Positions 56,136-64,000 of a stretch of 64,000 bases of DNA are shown here, in pieces. Origin of the DNA: Actinomycetes bacterium. GTDB taxonomy: Bacteria; Actinomycetota; Acidimicrobiia; Acidimicrobiales; RAAP-2. Under the pieces are notes generated by a model. The model was not told the DNA's origin, ran no database searches, and saw only the letters and a program-made list of their open reading frames with translations. Position numbers and translations under genes: made by a program. The DNA lies in contig JAJXZW010000008.1 of assembly GCA_021779855.1 (NCBI GenBank), forward strand, positions 31,475 to 95,474, given 5' to 3'. Position 1 is the stretch's first letter, and each line of letters begins with the position of its first letter.

Positions 56136-56807
56136 CTAAGAGATCGTCTGTGGCCCCGTGAGGGTGTTCTTGATGGCAGAATCCGCATCACCGCCATTGG
56201 TCTCTCCACCACCCACCGCTCCTACTCTCCCTCGCCGACCTCGCCGACCGTGCCGATCGCTCAGGGTCGCTGACAAGCCGGCGGCCAAGAAGAGTGCCCC
56301 CGCGAGGTAGAGCAACACGCGCTTGCCGGATGGCGAGTGTATCCACACCGCGGGGTAGCCAAGAAACGGCACGGCGACGCGGGCCACGTACGCCTCGCTC
56401 CCGCGAACGCGAAGCGTCCACGGATCGCGAGTGCGGTTCGCGTCGCCCTTGGTGCGAATCAGTACGCCGTGGGTAGTTCGCTTTAGCCAGATGACTCGAT
56501 GTACGTAGTAGACCGAGGGATAACCCGGTGGGTGAAACGCCGCGATGTCTCCAACGCGCAGTGACGAGAGGGGTATCCGCTGGGTCACTACCACTCCACC
56601 GAGAGGCAAGGTCGGGCGCATACTCCCACTCAGCACCGGGCGCAGCTGGAGATCACCCGTGCCGACACCGACCGCGAGCGCGGCGACGACTACCAGCGCG
56701 GATACGAGCACGACGCGGTCGACGACCCACAACACGCGTCGCCACCCGCGACGTACCACGTGGGGCGGGCGTGCTCTCGGGCGCCGGGCGAGCCAATGGG
56801 GTTTCAT
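56136..56807 (-). CDS. SipW-like signal peptidase I (S26B, Ser-His type)
   Basis: A 223-residue membrane peptidase of the archaeal/ER type. An N-terminal helix (about 30-48) precedes the nucleophile Ser62 in VLSGSMRPTL. The general base is His103 (YYVHRVI) instead of the Lys of LepB, and the third motif is TKGDAN (Asp122). A second helix is at about 172-192, and a variable tail follows. Family members process SipW-dependent substrates such as TasA. The next gene upstream encodes just such a substrate, 75 bp away. The island base composition is lower in G+C. Confidence 0.88.
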   Translation of the reverse strand: MKPHWLARRPRARPPHVVRRGWRRVLWVVDRVVLVSALVVVAALAVGVGTGDLQLRPVLSGSMRPTLPLGGVVVTQRIPLSSLRVGDIAAFHPPGYPSVYYVHRVIWLKRTTHGVLIRTKGDANRTRDPWTLRVRGSEAYVARVAVPFLGYPAVWIHSPSGKRVLLYLAGALFLAAGLSATLSDRHGRRGRRGRVGAVGGGETNGGDADSAIKNTLTGPQTIS

Positions 56808-56882
56808 CTCACGTCCTCAATCCGCACGGTCCCACAGCCGGCGACGGGTTCGCACCCGCCGCCGGCTGCTCGGGACCCCTGC

Positions 56883-57644
56883 TTACGGCGTGTTGGTGCC
56901 GTTCACCGTGATCGTCGGCGCCGCGCTGAGCCCCTCTGCGGCATTCTGGCTCACCACCGTGCCTCCCTGACTATTCGGCTTGTTGGTCGGATTGAGGAAG
57001 GTGAAGACCACCCGGAACGTCGCGGTTGACTCGGTGCACGCGTTTCCAGAGCAGTTGGGGGTGCCGTTCGTGAACGTGAAGGGCTGAAGGAACGCTGGGC
57101 CAAAGTTGTAGTCCAAGTAGTAGGTCCAGTTGCCCGCGGCCGTCTCGGCGACGCCACTGCTTCCGTCATTGGAGTTGTTATGGATGTCGGTCCAGGTACC
57201 ATTGACCTGCTCCTGCACTTCCACGGTCATCTGGTTCTCCAATACTTGGGCATTGGTGCCAGGGTCGGTGTGGTACGTGATCGTGTCGACCTCCCCTGGC
57301 AACGAGCCGACGTCGCCCACGTAGAACTCGTAGGTGTAGGAGTCGCCTGGATTCGCGTTTGTGAGCGTGTAACTCAGTGTGTTGCCTTCACCGATCACTT
57401 GTGGCTCCGGTGAAGCGGTCAGCGACTGCGTCGGCTGACCCGTCGTGTTGGCGTCTCCGATCAGCTGACCCGACACTCGAGGAGATCCCGAGGTGAACGC
57501 CTCCAGTTGGAACGTGCCGCTGTTGATCGTGTTCGTGGCGCCCACGGCACTCGTAAAGCTCGCGAAACTCCCGGGTCCCGTGACGGCCAGCGTAAGTGCT
57601 CCCGCACCTAGCAAGCCCGCGAGAAGGGGCAACCGAAACCTCAT
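56883..57644 (-). CDS. SipW-dependent TasA/CalY-like secreted fibre protein
   Basis: A 253-residue exported protein. The signal peptide ends in the SipW-type motif GPGSFASFTSAVGATNTINSG, followed by a strand-rich body typical of the camelysin/TasA family (LTNANPGDSYTYEFYVGDVG). It has one Cys pair (NCSGNACTE). Relatives form amyloid-like or donor-strand fibres in biofilm matrix. The ATG at 57644 is chosen for its strong GGAGGGAGGA ribosome binding site; an upstream in-frame codon overlaps that site. The SipW-like gene follows. Confidence 0.8.
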   Translation of the reverse strand: MRFRLPLLAGLLGAGALTLAVTGPGSFASFTSAVGATNTINSGTFQLEAFTSGSPRVSGQLIGDANTTGQPTQSLTASPEPQVIGEGNTLSYTLTNANPGDSYTYEFYVGDVGSLPGEVDTITYHTDPGTNAQVLENQMTVEVQEQVNGTWTDIHNNSNDGSSGVAETAAGNWTYYLDYNFGPAFLQPFTFTNGTPNCSGNACTESTATFRVVFTFLNPTNKPNSQGGTVVSQNAAEGLSAAPTITVNGTNTP

Positions 57645-57818
57645 CAAGTGTCCTCCCTCCAATCGTCCGAGAGACGACTCCTTGTCGACTCCCGCACATC
57701 AGGGGGCGGTTTCGCCATTTGCTCCCTCTCAAACAGGCGACCACGTAAGACTGAGAGATCAACGCATCCCCACTACTGCAGGCCCGATGCTTGCCCTTTG
57801 CGAGGGGACCCGCGTGGA

Positions 57819-57847
57819 GGTCTACAACCACAACATCACGATGTCAA
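57819..57847 (-). promoter_or_regulatory. putative promoter of the TasA-like/SipW operon
   Basis: A perfect -35 TTGACA (minus strand, 57847-57842) is followed after 17 bp by TAGACC as a partial -10. This would give a leader of about 165 nt, long for this genome, which leaves room for control. Confidence 0.45.
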
Positions 57848-58326
57848 ATTCCCGACAACCACCTTGTCGGCCCGGACCATCGACTCATTGATGTCGGCGA
57901 CGGCCGAAGACCGTCGGTTCTGCCCCGGTGTGGTTGACACGGTGACCTGCGCCCGGAATGGTTCCCACCTCACTTGGTGAGTTCGAGCCGCGATGAAAGG
58001 CAGCGGTGCGAACGGGTTGTTGCACCTCGGCGCTCACGACGTCGTGTCGCCGAAAACGTTTTTTTGCCTCGATGACGAGGGTTCATTCCGAACTCTCCAC
58101 TCGCCAACGCAACGCTGTCGAAAGTACGCCGGCGGGAGCGGACCTCGCCGTGTGTTGGAATCGAAAGGGGTCGCTCCAACAGTCGTAGCCGAGGCGGGAC
58201 TCGCGGCTCGTCGAGGCGCGCGCGGCGAACTGGGTTTTAGCGCACCCGCGCCAGTGTCGGGCTACCGCTCAGCGAGCTGAATTCCACACATGTCATCCGA
58301 AGACCCAGTGCATCGTGAACGCGGAA

Positions 58327-58352
58327 AGGGGCCGAGCTCACGCCCGGCCCCT
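58327..58352 (-). terminator. terminator of groES-groEL
   Basis: AGGGGCCG pairs with CGGCCCCT around a 10-nt loop, 25 bp after the groEL stop, and is followed on the minus strand by TTTCC. It is a plausible intrinsic terminator with a short U-tract. Confidence 0.6.
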
Positions 58353-58376
58353 CGCCGCGAACTCCGTATCGGAGGG

Positions 58377-60026
<1,650 letters not shown>

Positions 60027-60320
60027 CTACTTCGAGACCGTGGCCAGCACGTCGCGGCTGGAGAGGATCAGCAGGTCCTCGCCGTCGACGGTGATCTCGG
60101 TGCCGCCGTACTTGGAGTAGACGACGGTGTCGCCCACCGCGACGCCGGTCGGGATGACCTCCCCGGTCTGCTCGGCGCGTCGCCCCGGGCCGACCGCGAG
60201 GACCTCGCCCTGCTGGGGCTTCTCCTTGGCGGTGTCCGGGATGACCAGGCCCGACGCCGTGGTCGCCTCGGCCGTGTTGGGGCGCACGACGATCCGGTCC
60301 TCGAGGGGGTGCAGCTGCAT
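60027..60320 (-). CDS. groS: 10 kDa chaperonin GroES
   Basis: A 97-residue co-chaperonin cap. [13 protein letters not shown] is the conserved start, and the mobile loop region [17 protein letters not shown] and [11 protein letters not shown] are intact. The ATG at 60320 is chosen for the AGGAGG ribosome binding site; in-frame codons upstream lie in the promoter. It is transcribed from a CIRCE-controlled promoter together with groL. Confidence 0.97.
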   Translation of the reverse strand: MQLHPLEDRIVVRPNTAEATTASGLVIPDTAKEKPQQGEVLAVGPGRRAEQTGEVIPTGVAVGDTVVYSKYGGTEITVDGEDLLILSSRDVLATVSK

Positions 60321-60340
60321 GGTGATTGCCTCCTGAGCGG

Positions 60341-60367
60341 TTAGCACTCGAAACTTCCGACTGCCAA
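60341..60367. promoter_or_regulatory. CIRCE element 1 (HrcA operator)
   Basis: TTAGCACTC-N9-GACTGCCAA matches the CIRCE consensus TTAGCACTC-N9-GAGTGCTAA in 16 of 18 bases. It covers the region from the -10 box to the transcription start of groES-groL. Confidence 0.85.
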
Positions 60368-60395
60368 CTTAGCAGCCACCCGGGCCGAGTGCCAA
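60366..60395 (-). promoter_or_regulatory. groES-groL promoter
   Basis: On the minus strand, TTGGCA (60395-60390) is separated by 18 bp from TAAGTT (60371-60366). Both boxes lie within the two CIRCE elements, so HrcA binding would block RNA polymerase directly. Confidence 0.65.
60369..60395. promoter_or_regulatory. CIRCE element 2, diverged (HrcA operator)
   Basis: TTAGCAGCC-N9-GAGTGCCAA keeps the exact nine-base spacer and matches 15 of 18 consensus bases. It starts 28 bp after element 1 and spans the -35 to -10 region of groES. Confidence 0.7.
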
Positions 60396-60402
60396 CGCTG
60401 GG

Positions 60403-60408
60403 TACCCT
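60403..60408 (+). promoter_or_regulatory. leaderless -10 box (TACCCT) of the MFS gene
   Basis: TACCCT lies at -11 to -6 of the ATG at 60414, with no Shine-Dalgarno. CIRCE element 2 would overlap its -35 region. Confidence 0.4.
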
Positions 60409-60413
60409 GGCGC

Positions 60414-61658
60414 ATGGCCCTCGACCCGGGCGCCCGGCGCGACCTGCGACTTCTCATCGGCCTCGCCACCGTCTCGGCCCTGGGGGACGAGGTGGCCCTC
60501 ATCGCGCTGCTGCTGCGCGTCGCCCGCGGGGGGGTCGCGAGCCACGGCTGGTACGTGGCGGCCCTGTCGGTCGCCGGGGCCCTGCCCTTCGTGGCGCTGG
60601 CCGGGCCGGCGGGGCTCGTCGTCGACCGGGTGCGCGCCCGGCCCCTGCTCGTCGGGCTCGGCGCCGTCGAGGCGGTCGTCGCGGCCGGGCTGGGCCTCTG
60701 GCGCAACGACGTCGTGACGGTCCTCCTCATGGGTCTGCTCTCGACGGCCGTGGCCTTCAGCCGGCCCGGCTACTCGGCCCTCCTGCCCTCGCTCGTCGGG
60801 CTGGAGAACGTGGCCCCGGCCCAGTCCGGGCTCCAGGCCGGGGGCTCGATCGCCCTGGCGGCGGGACCGGCCCTGGGCGGCCTGCTCGTGGGCGCCATCG
60901 GCCAGGGCGGCCCGCTCTACCTCGACGCGGCGAGCTTCGCCGTCGCGGCCGCCCTCACCGCCCGGCTGCGCGGCGAGCGCGAGCCCACCCGCGCCGACGC
61001 CGTGCGCGAGCGCGGGGCCATGCTGGCCGGGGCGCGCGTCATCGTCGGCAGCCCCACCCTGCGACCGGTCGTCGTCACGGTGGGGGTCCTCATGCTCTCG
61101 CTCGGGGCGATCAACGTCAGCGAGGTCTTCTTCGCGACCGTCACCCTGCACGCGAGCGCGCTGGGCTACGGCGTCGCCGGCGCGTGCCTCGGGGCGGGCT
61201 CGATCGCCGGGGCGCTGCTCGGCGGGCGGGTGCCCCAGGACCCGGCGCGGCTCACCCGCGACTCGCTCGCCCTCATCGCCGTCATCGGGGGGATGCTCTT
61301 CCTGGCCGGCCTCTCGGTCGACATCGCCATGCTCTGGGGGGTCGTGCTCGTGATCGGCGTCCTCGCGGGCCTGGTGAACGTCCTCTTCGCCGTGCTCTTC
61401 ACCATCGAGGCGCCGGCCGAGGTCCGCGGCCGGGTCTTCGCGGCGGCGACCGGGGTCTTCACCACCGCCCAGATGGGCTCGATGGTGATCGGCGGGGCGC
61501 TGCTCTCCGCGATCTCCCCGCGGACGATCTTCCTGCTGGCCGGAGGCGTCGCGGCCGTGACCGTCGCCGCCGTGATCCCCCTCGAGCGCCGCTTCGGGCG
61601 CCGGGCTCAGGGCGAGTACCGGGTGCGCTCCCAGCCGCCCGGGGCGACCGGGGTGTAG
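60414..61658 (+). CDS. MFS transporter
   Basis: A 414-residue major facilitator protein with twelve helices. LAGPAGLVVDRVRARPLL is the motif A loop between helices 2 and 3. The arrangement resembles the MFS_3/EntS-like exporters of actinobacteria. The substrate is unknown. It is divergent from groES and may share HrcA control. Its 3' end overlaps pdxH by 52 bp in the opposite direction. Confidence 0.88.
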   Translation: MALDPGARRDLRLLIGLATVSALGDEVALIALLLRVARGGVASHGWYVAALSVAGALPFVALAGPAGLVVDRVRARPLLVGLGAVEAVVAAGLGLWRNDVVTVLLMGLLSTAVAFSRPGYSALLPSLVGLENVAPAQSGLQAGGSIALAAGPALGGLLVGAIGQGGPLYLDAASFAVAAALTARLRGEREPTRADAVRERGAMLAGARVIVGSPTLRPVVVTVGVLMLSLGAINVSEVFFATVTLHASALGYGVAGACLGAGSIAGALLGGRVPQDPARLTRDSLALIAVIGGMLFLAGLSVDIAMLWGVVLVIGVLAGLVNVLFAVLFTIEAPAEVRGRVFAAATGVFTTAQMGSMVIGGALLSAISPRTIFLLAGGVAAVTVAAVIPLERRFGRRAQGEYRVRSQPPGATGV

Positions 61659-62230
61659 ACGACCCGGTCGTGCAGGCGGCTCTCGCGGTGCTGCCAGAAC
61701 TCGACGCGGGTCGGCCGCAGCAGGTAGCCGCCCCAGTGCTCGGGCCGGGGCACCGCGCGCCCGGCGAAGCGGGCCTCGGCCGCGGCGACGCGGGCCTCGA
61801 GCTCGGCCCGGCTCTCGAGCGGGGTCGACTGGGCCGAGGCGTGGGCGCCGATCTGGCTGCCCCGGGGCCGGGCGGCGAAGTAGGCGTCGGAGAGCTCGGG
61901 GGCCATGACCTCGACGGGGCCCTCGAGGCGCACCGAGCGCCCGAGCGGCTCGGCGTACCAGGTGACGGCGGCCACCGGGTTCTCGGCGAGCTCGGCGCCC
62001 TTGCGCGACCCGTAGTTCGTGTACCACCCGACCGCGTCGGGGCCGCGGTGGCGCAACAGCACCATGCGCGCGCTCGGCACGCCCCGGGCCGAGGCCGTCG
62101 CGAGGCAGACCGCGTCGGGCTCGGGGAGGAGCCCCCGCGCCTCGTCGTACCAGCGGGCGAACTGGACGAGCGGGTCGGGGTCGCAGTCGGCGACCCTGAG
62201 GGGCACCCAGCGCTCGTCGGCCGTGCTCAC
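61607..62230 (-). CDS. pdxH: pyridoxamine 5'-phosphate oxidase
   Basis: A 207-residue FMN enzyme making pyridoxal 5'-phosphate. The FMN-binding pattern (SARMVLLRHRGPDAVGWYTNYGSRKGAEL) and the C-terminal EFWQHRESRLHDRV signature are complete. The GTG at 62230 overlaps the tsaD stop (GTGA). It is last in tsaB-rimI-tsaD-pdxH. Confidence 0.95.
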   Translation of the reverse strand: MSTADERWVPLRVADCDPDPLVQFARWYDEARGLLPEPDAVCLATASARGVPSARMVLLRHRGPDAVGWYTNYGSRKGAELAENPVAAVTWYAEPLGRSVRLEGPVEVMAPELSDAYFAARPRGSQIGAHASAQSTPLESRAELEARVAAAEARFAGRAVPRPEHWGGYLLRPTRVEFWQHRESRLHDRVVYTPVAPGGWERTRYSP

Positions 62231-63234
62231 GCGACCTCGCGCAGGTCCCAGTTCGGCCGGGCCGGGAGCGATAGCGGGCTGGCCCCGCCGTGGGCGAGCC
62301 GGTGGAGGCCGGCGGCCGCGATCATCGCCGCGTTGTCGGTGCACATCGCCAGGGCCGGCAGGTGGGCGGCGAGCCCGAGCTCGGTCGCGAGTTCGGCGAC
62401 GCCCTCGCGCAGCGCGCTGTTCGCGGCCACCCCCCCGGCGAGGGCCACCGAGCGCGCGGCGTGTCGGCCCAGCGCCGCGCGCAGCTTGCGCAGGAGCTGC
62501 TCGGCCAGGGTGGCCTGGAAGCTGGCCGCCACGTCGGCGAGCGCCAGGTCGTCGCGGCCCTCGGTCGCGCGCACCACGGCCGTCTTCAGCCCCGAGAAGG
62601 AGAGGTCGAGCCCCGCCCCGAGCATCCCGCGCGGCAGCGCGAGGCTCGCCGCCGAGCCCTCGCGGGCCAGCCGGTCGATGACCGGCCCCCCGGGGTAGCC
62701 CAGGCCGAGCCAGCGCGCGACCTTGTCGTAGGCCTCGCCGGCCGCGTCGTCGACGGTCTCGCCGAGGACCTCGTGCTCGCCGGGCCCGCGCTGGTAGACG
62801 ATCAGCGAGTGCCCGCCCGAGACCAGCAGGGTCATGAGGGGCCACTCGAGCCCCGGCGACTCGAGCCGGGGCGCGAAGAGGTGGCCCTCGAGGTGGTTCA
62901 CCCCGACGTAGGGGAGGTCCCAGGCGACGGCCAGCGCCTTGGCGAAGGAGAGCCCCACGAGCAGCGAGCCCACGAGGCCCGGCCCGGCGGTGACGGCGAT
63001 CCCGGTGATCCCCGGGCGTCGCGGGTCGAGGCCGGCCTCGTCGAGGGCCCTTTCGACGACCGGGCGGATCGTGGCCACGTGGGCCCGCCCGGCGAGCTCG
63101 GGCACGACCCCGCCGAAGTCGCGGTGCTGGTCGATCGAGGACTCGACGACCGAGCTCAGGGTCACCAGGTCGGCGCGCACGACGGCCGCCGCCGTCTCGT
63201 CACAGCTCGTCTCGATCCCGAGGACGCTCTCCAC
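62227..63234 (-). CDS. tsaD: tRNA N6-adenosine threonylcarbamoyltransferase
   Basis: A 335-residue ASKHA-fold protein that attaches threonylcarbamoyl to A37 of ANN-decoding tRNAs with TsaB. The metal-binding motif HLEGHLFAP and the start VLGIETSCDETAAAVV are intact. The C-terminal ALAGGVAANSALRE and CTDNAAMIA complete the family pattern. It follows rimI by four bases. Confidence 0.96.
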   Translation of the reverse strand: MESVLGIETSCDETAAAVVRADLVTLSSVVESSIDQHRDFGGVVPELAGRAHVATIRPVVERALDEAGLDPRRPGITGIAVTAGPGLVGSLLVGLSFAKALAVAWDLPYVGVNHLEGHLFAPRLESPGLEWPLMTLLVSGGHSLIVYQRGPGEHEVLGETVDDAAGEAYDKVARWLGLGYPGGPVIDRLAREGSAASLALPRGMLGAGLDLSFSGLKTAVVRATEGRDDLALADVAASFQATLAEQLLRKLRAALGRHAARSVALAGGVAANSALREGVAELATELGLAAHLPALAMCTDNAAMIAAAGLHRLAHGGASPLSLPARPNWDLREVA

Positions 63235-63238
63235 GGGC

Positions 63239-63709
63239 TCAGGCTAGGTCCGGCGCCGGGGTGGCCAGGTCGGCCCAGAGCACCAGGGCGTCCTCGCCGG
63301 TGCGCTCGTAGTAGCGCTGGCGCACCCCGACCGGCGCGAAGCCGAAGCGCCGGTAGAGGGCCTGGGCGCGAACGTTGGAGACGGCGACCTCGAGCGTGGC
63401 GCGCACCGCGCCGCGCTCGCGCGCGGCCGCTAGCCCCTCGTCGAGCAGGCTCGTGGCGATGCCGCGGCCCTCCTCACCGGGGGCGGTGGCGATCGTGTTG
63501 ACGTGCACCTCGTCGGCGACGAACATCAGCCCGACGTAGCCGACGACGCGGTCGGCCTCGACGGCCACGCTGTAGCGGCGGTTCTCCAGCCGGGCGATCT
63601 CGTCGAGCAGCATCGACCGCGACCAGGGCTCGGGGAAGGCCTCGTCCTCGATGCGCACGAGTGCCGGCACGTCGCGCCGCTCGGCCGGGCGGATGGTCCA
63701 GTCGCTCAC
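63239..63709 (-). CDS. rimI: ribosomal protein alanine N-acetyltransferase RimI
   Basis: A 156-residue GNAT enzyme that acetylates the N-terminus of ribosomal protein S18 in E. coli. The acetyl-CoA motif is IATAPGEEGRGIATSLL, followed by LEVAVSNVRAQALYRRFGF. The GTG at 63709 overlaps the tsaB stop (GTGA). Its position between tsaB and tsaD is conserved in actinobacteria and supports the name. Confidence 0.92.
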   Translation of the reverse strand: MSDWTIRPAERRDVPALVRIEDEAFPEPWSRSMLLDEIARLENRRYSVAVEADRVVGYVGLMFVADEVHVNTIATAPGEEGRGIATSLLDEGLAAARERGAVRATLEVAVSNVRAQALYRRFGFAPVGVRQRYYERTGEDALVLWADLATPAPDLA

Positions 63710-64000
63710 GTCGCGCGGGTGCGGGTCGTGAAGTTCGCCACGGCGTCGGCCTCGCGCAGGTAGAGGGGCACGACCGCCTCGACCGGCTCGCGCCCGCGGG
63801 CGAGCTCGAGCGCCGCCGACGGCGGCGGGACCGCGAGGTCCAGCGCCTCGGCGCCGCCGAGCGCCTCGCGGTAGCGCCGGGCGCCGTCGCCGCACAGGAG
63901 CGCCGGGCGCGCCGCGAGCTCGGGGGCGAGCGCCCCGGGGCGCAGCACCCGCGCGAGGTCGAGGGCCGCGACGGGCTCGAGGGAGAAGCGCTGGGCGAAG
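63706..64000 (-). CDS. tsaB: tRNA threonylcarbamoyladenosine biosynthesis protein TsaB, C-terminal part; cut by window edge
   Basis: About 98 residues of the C-terminus are visible, ending in PLYLREADAVANFTTR, the typical TsaB end. It is the ASKHA partner of TsaD in t6A synthesis. The start lies beyond the window. Its stop overlaps the rimI GTG. Confidence 0.9.
   Translation of the reverse strand, partial: FAQRFSLEPVAALDLARVLRPGALAPELAARPALLCGDGARRYREALGGAEALDLAVPPPSAALELARGREPVEAVVPLYLREADAVANFTTRTRAT

Larger units (their letters stand above)
57645..58376. other. ~730-bp gap between the TasA-like gene and groEL
   Basis: No convincing gene on either strand; the longest frames lack family features. 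It contains a probable promoter for the TasA-like gene (57819-57847), a 7-bp hairpin CCGACAA-N5-TTGTCGG (57852-57870), another hairpin CGACGG-N7-CCGTCG (57898-57916), a second TTGACA on the plus strand near 57928, an AAAACGTTTT palindrome followed by a seven-T run (58053-58065), and the groEL terminator. Confidence 0.6.

Noticed and set aside
57780..57830. Possible c-di-GMP riboswitch suggested by a GCAAAGGGCAA stretch upstream of the TasA-like gene
   Set aside because: The conserved blocks of the GEMM motif are not in the right order and no matching stems form.
57993..58280. A 95-codon plus-strand frame between the TasA-like gene and groEL
   Set aside because: No ribosome binding site, no recognisable motif, and ordinary composition for chance frames.

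Overview
The window is very G+C-rich DNA (codon third positions almost all G or C) with tightly packed genes. Many start codons overlap the previous stop (GTGA, ATGA, TAGTG, TTGA). Gene content points to an actinobacterium: GuaB3, a DprE1/DprE2/UbiA arabinan-precursor cluster, the actinobacterial cytochrome oxidase order ctaC-ctaD-ctaF, a Sdh1-like succinate dehydrogenase and an SCO6745-family protein. The lack of mycolate genes, a DoxX-Rieske fusion and a SipW/TasA-type locus suggest an Acidimicrobiia-like lineage rather than Mycobacteriales. That placement is inference, not a search result.

Layout. 0-1.7 kb: ferredoxin, gltX and a cut membrane protein. 1.8-8.8 kb: aldo/keto reductase, signal peptidase I, three-gene proton-translocating transhydrogenase (pntA1-pntA2-pntB), alpha/beta hydrolase, ogt and two smaller genes. 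8.8-12.3 kb: an operon encoding a DoxX-Rieske fusion, a response regulator and a histidine kinase, with a direct-repeat operator candidate. 12.3-15 kb: DedA, a GH1-like pseudoenzyme, a crotonase and a CopD-like protein. 15.1-23.1 kb: tatA, an MBL hydrolase, then respiratory genes (ctaCDF, sdhCAB). 23.1-27 kb: SCP2-like protein, nucleoside phosphorylase, GNAT enzyme and a large secreted protein. 27-36 kb: a long minus-strand run, B12-binding protein-sucC-sucD-purN-purH-folD-cupin-metF-icd-mdh, linking the TCA cycle, propionate metabolism, purine synthesis and one-carbon metabolism. 36-39 kb: ubiA-dprE1-dprE2. 39.1-40.5 kb: a frameshifted AAA+/DUF4143 ATPase gene behind a palindrome. 40.6-54 kb: transporter, SGNH hydrolase, phosphodiester glycosidase-like protein, guaB3-guaA-pcrA, NUDIX, MMPL and an ABC exporter. 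54-58.3 kb: a visibly less G+C-rich island with two multiply frameshifted secreted-protein remnants and an intact SipW-like peptidase with a TasA/CalY-like substrate. 58.4-64 kb: groEL-groES under two CIRCE elements, an MFS transporter, and tsaB-rimI-tsaD-pdxH.

Two signals cut across regions. First, many genes without a Shine-Dalgarno have a TANNNT-like -10 box about 6-8 nt before the start codon, so leaderless transcription looks common; it also settles several start sites (ubiA, icd, the B12-binding gene). Second, the sequence TCTTAGC is repeated at exactly 11 bp upstream of the two-component/DoxX-Rieske operon, and a related pair lies upstream of the phosphodiester glycosidase gene, suggesting a small regulon.

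No rRNA, tRNA, CRISPR array, insertion sequence or origin was recognised. All functions come from reading motifs; no search or computation was run.
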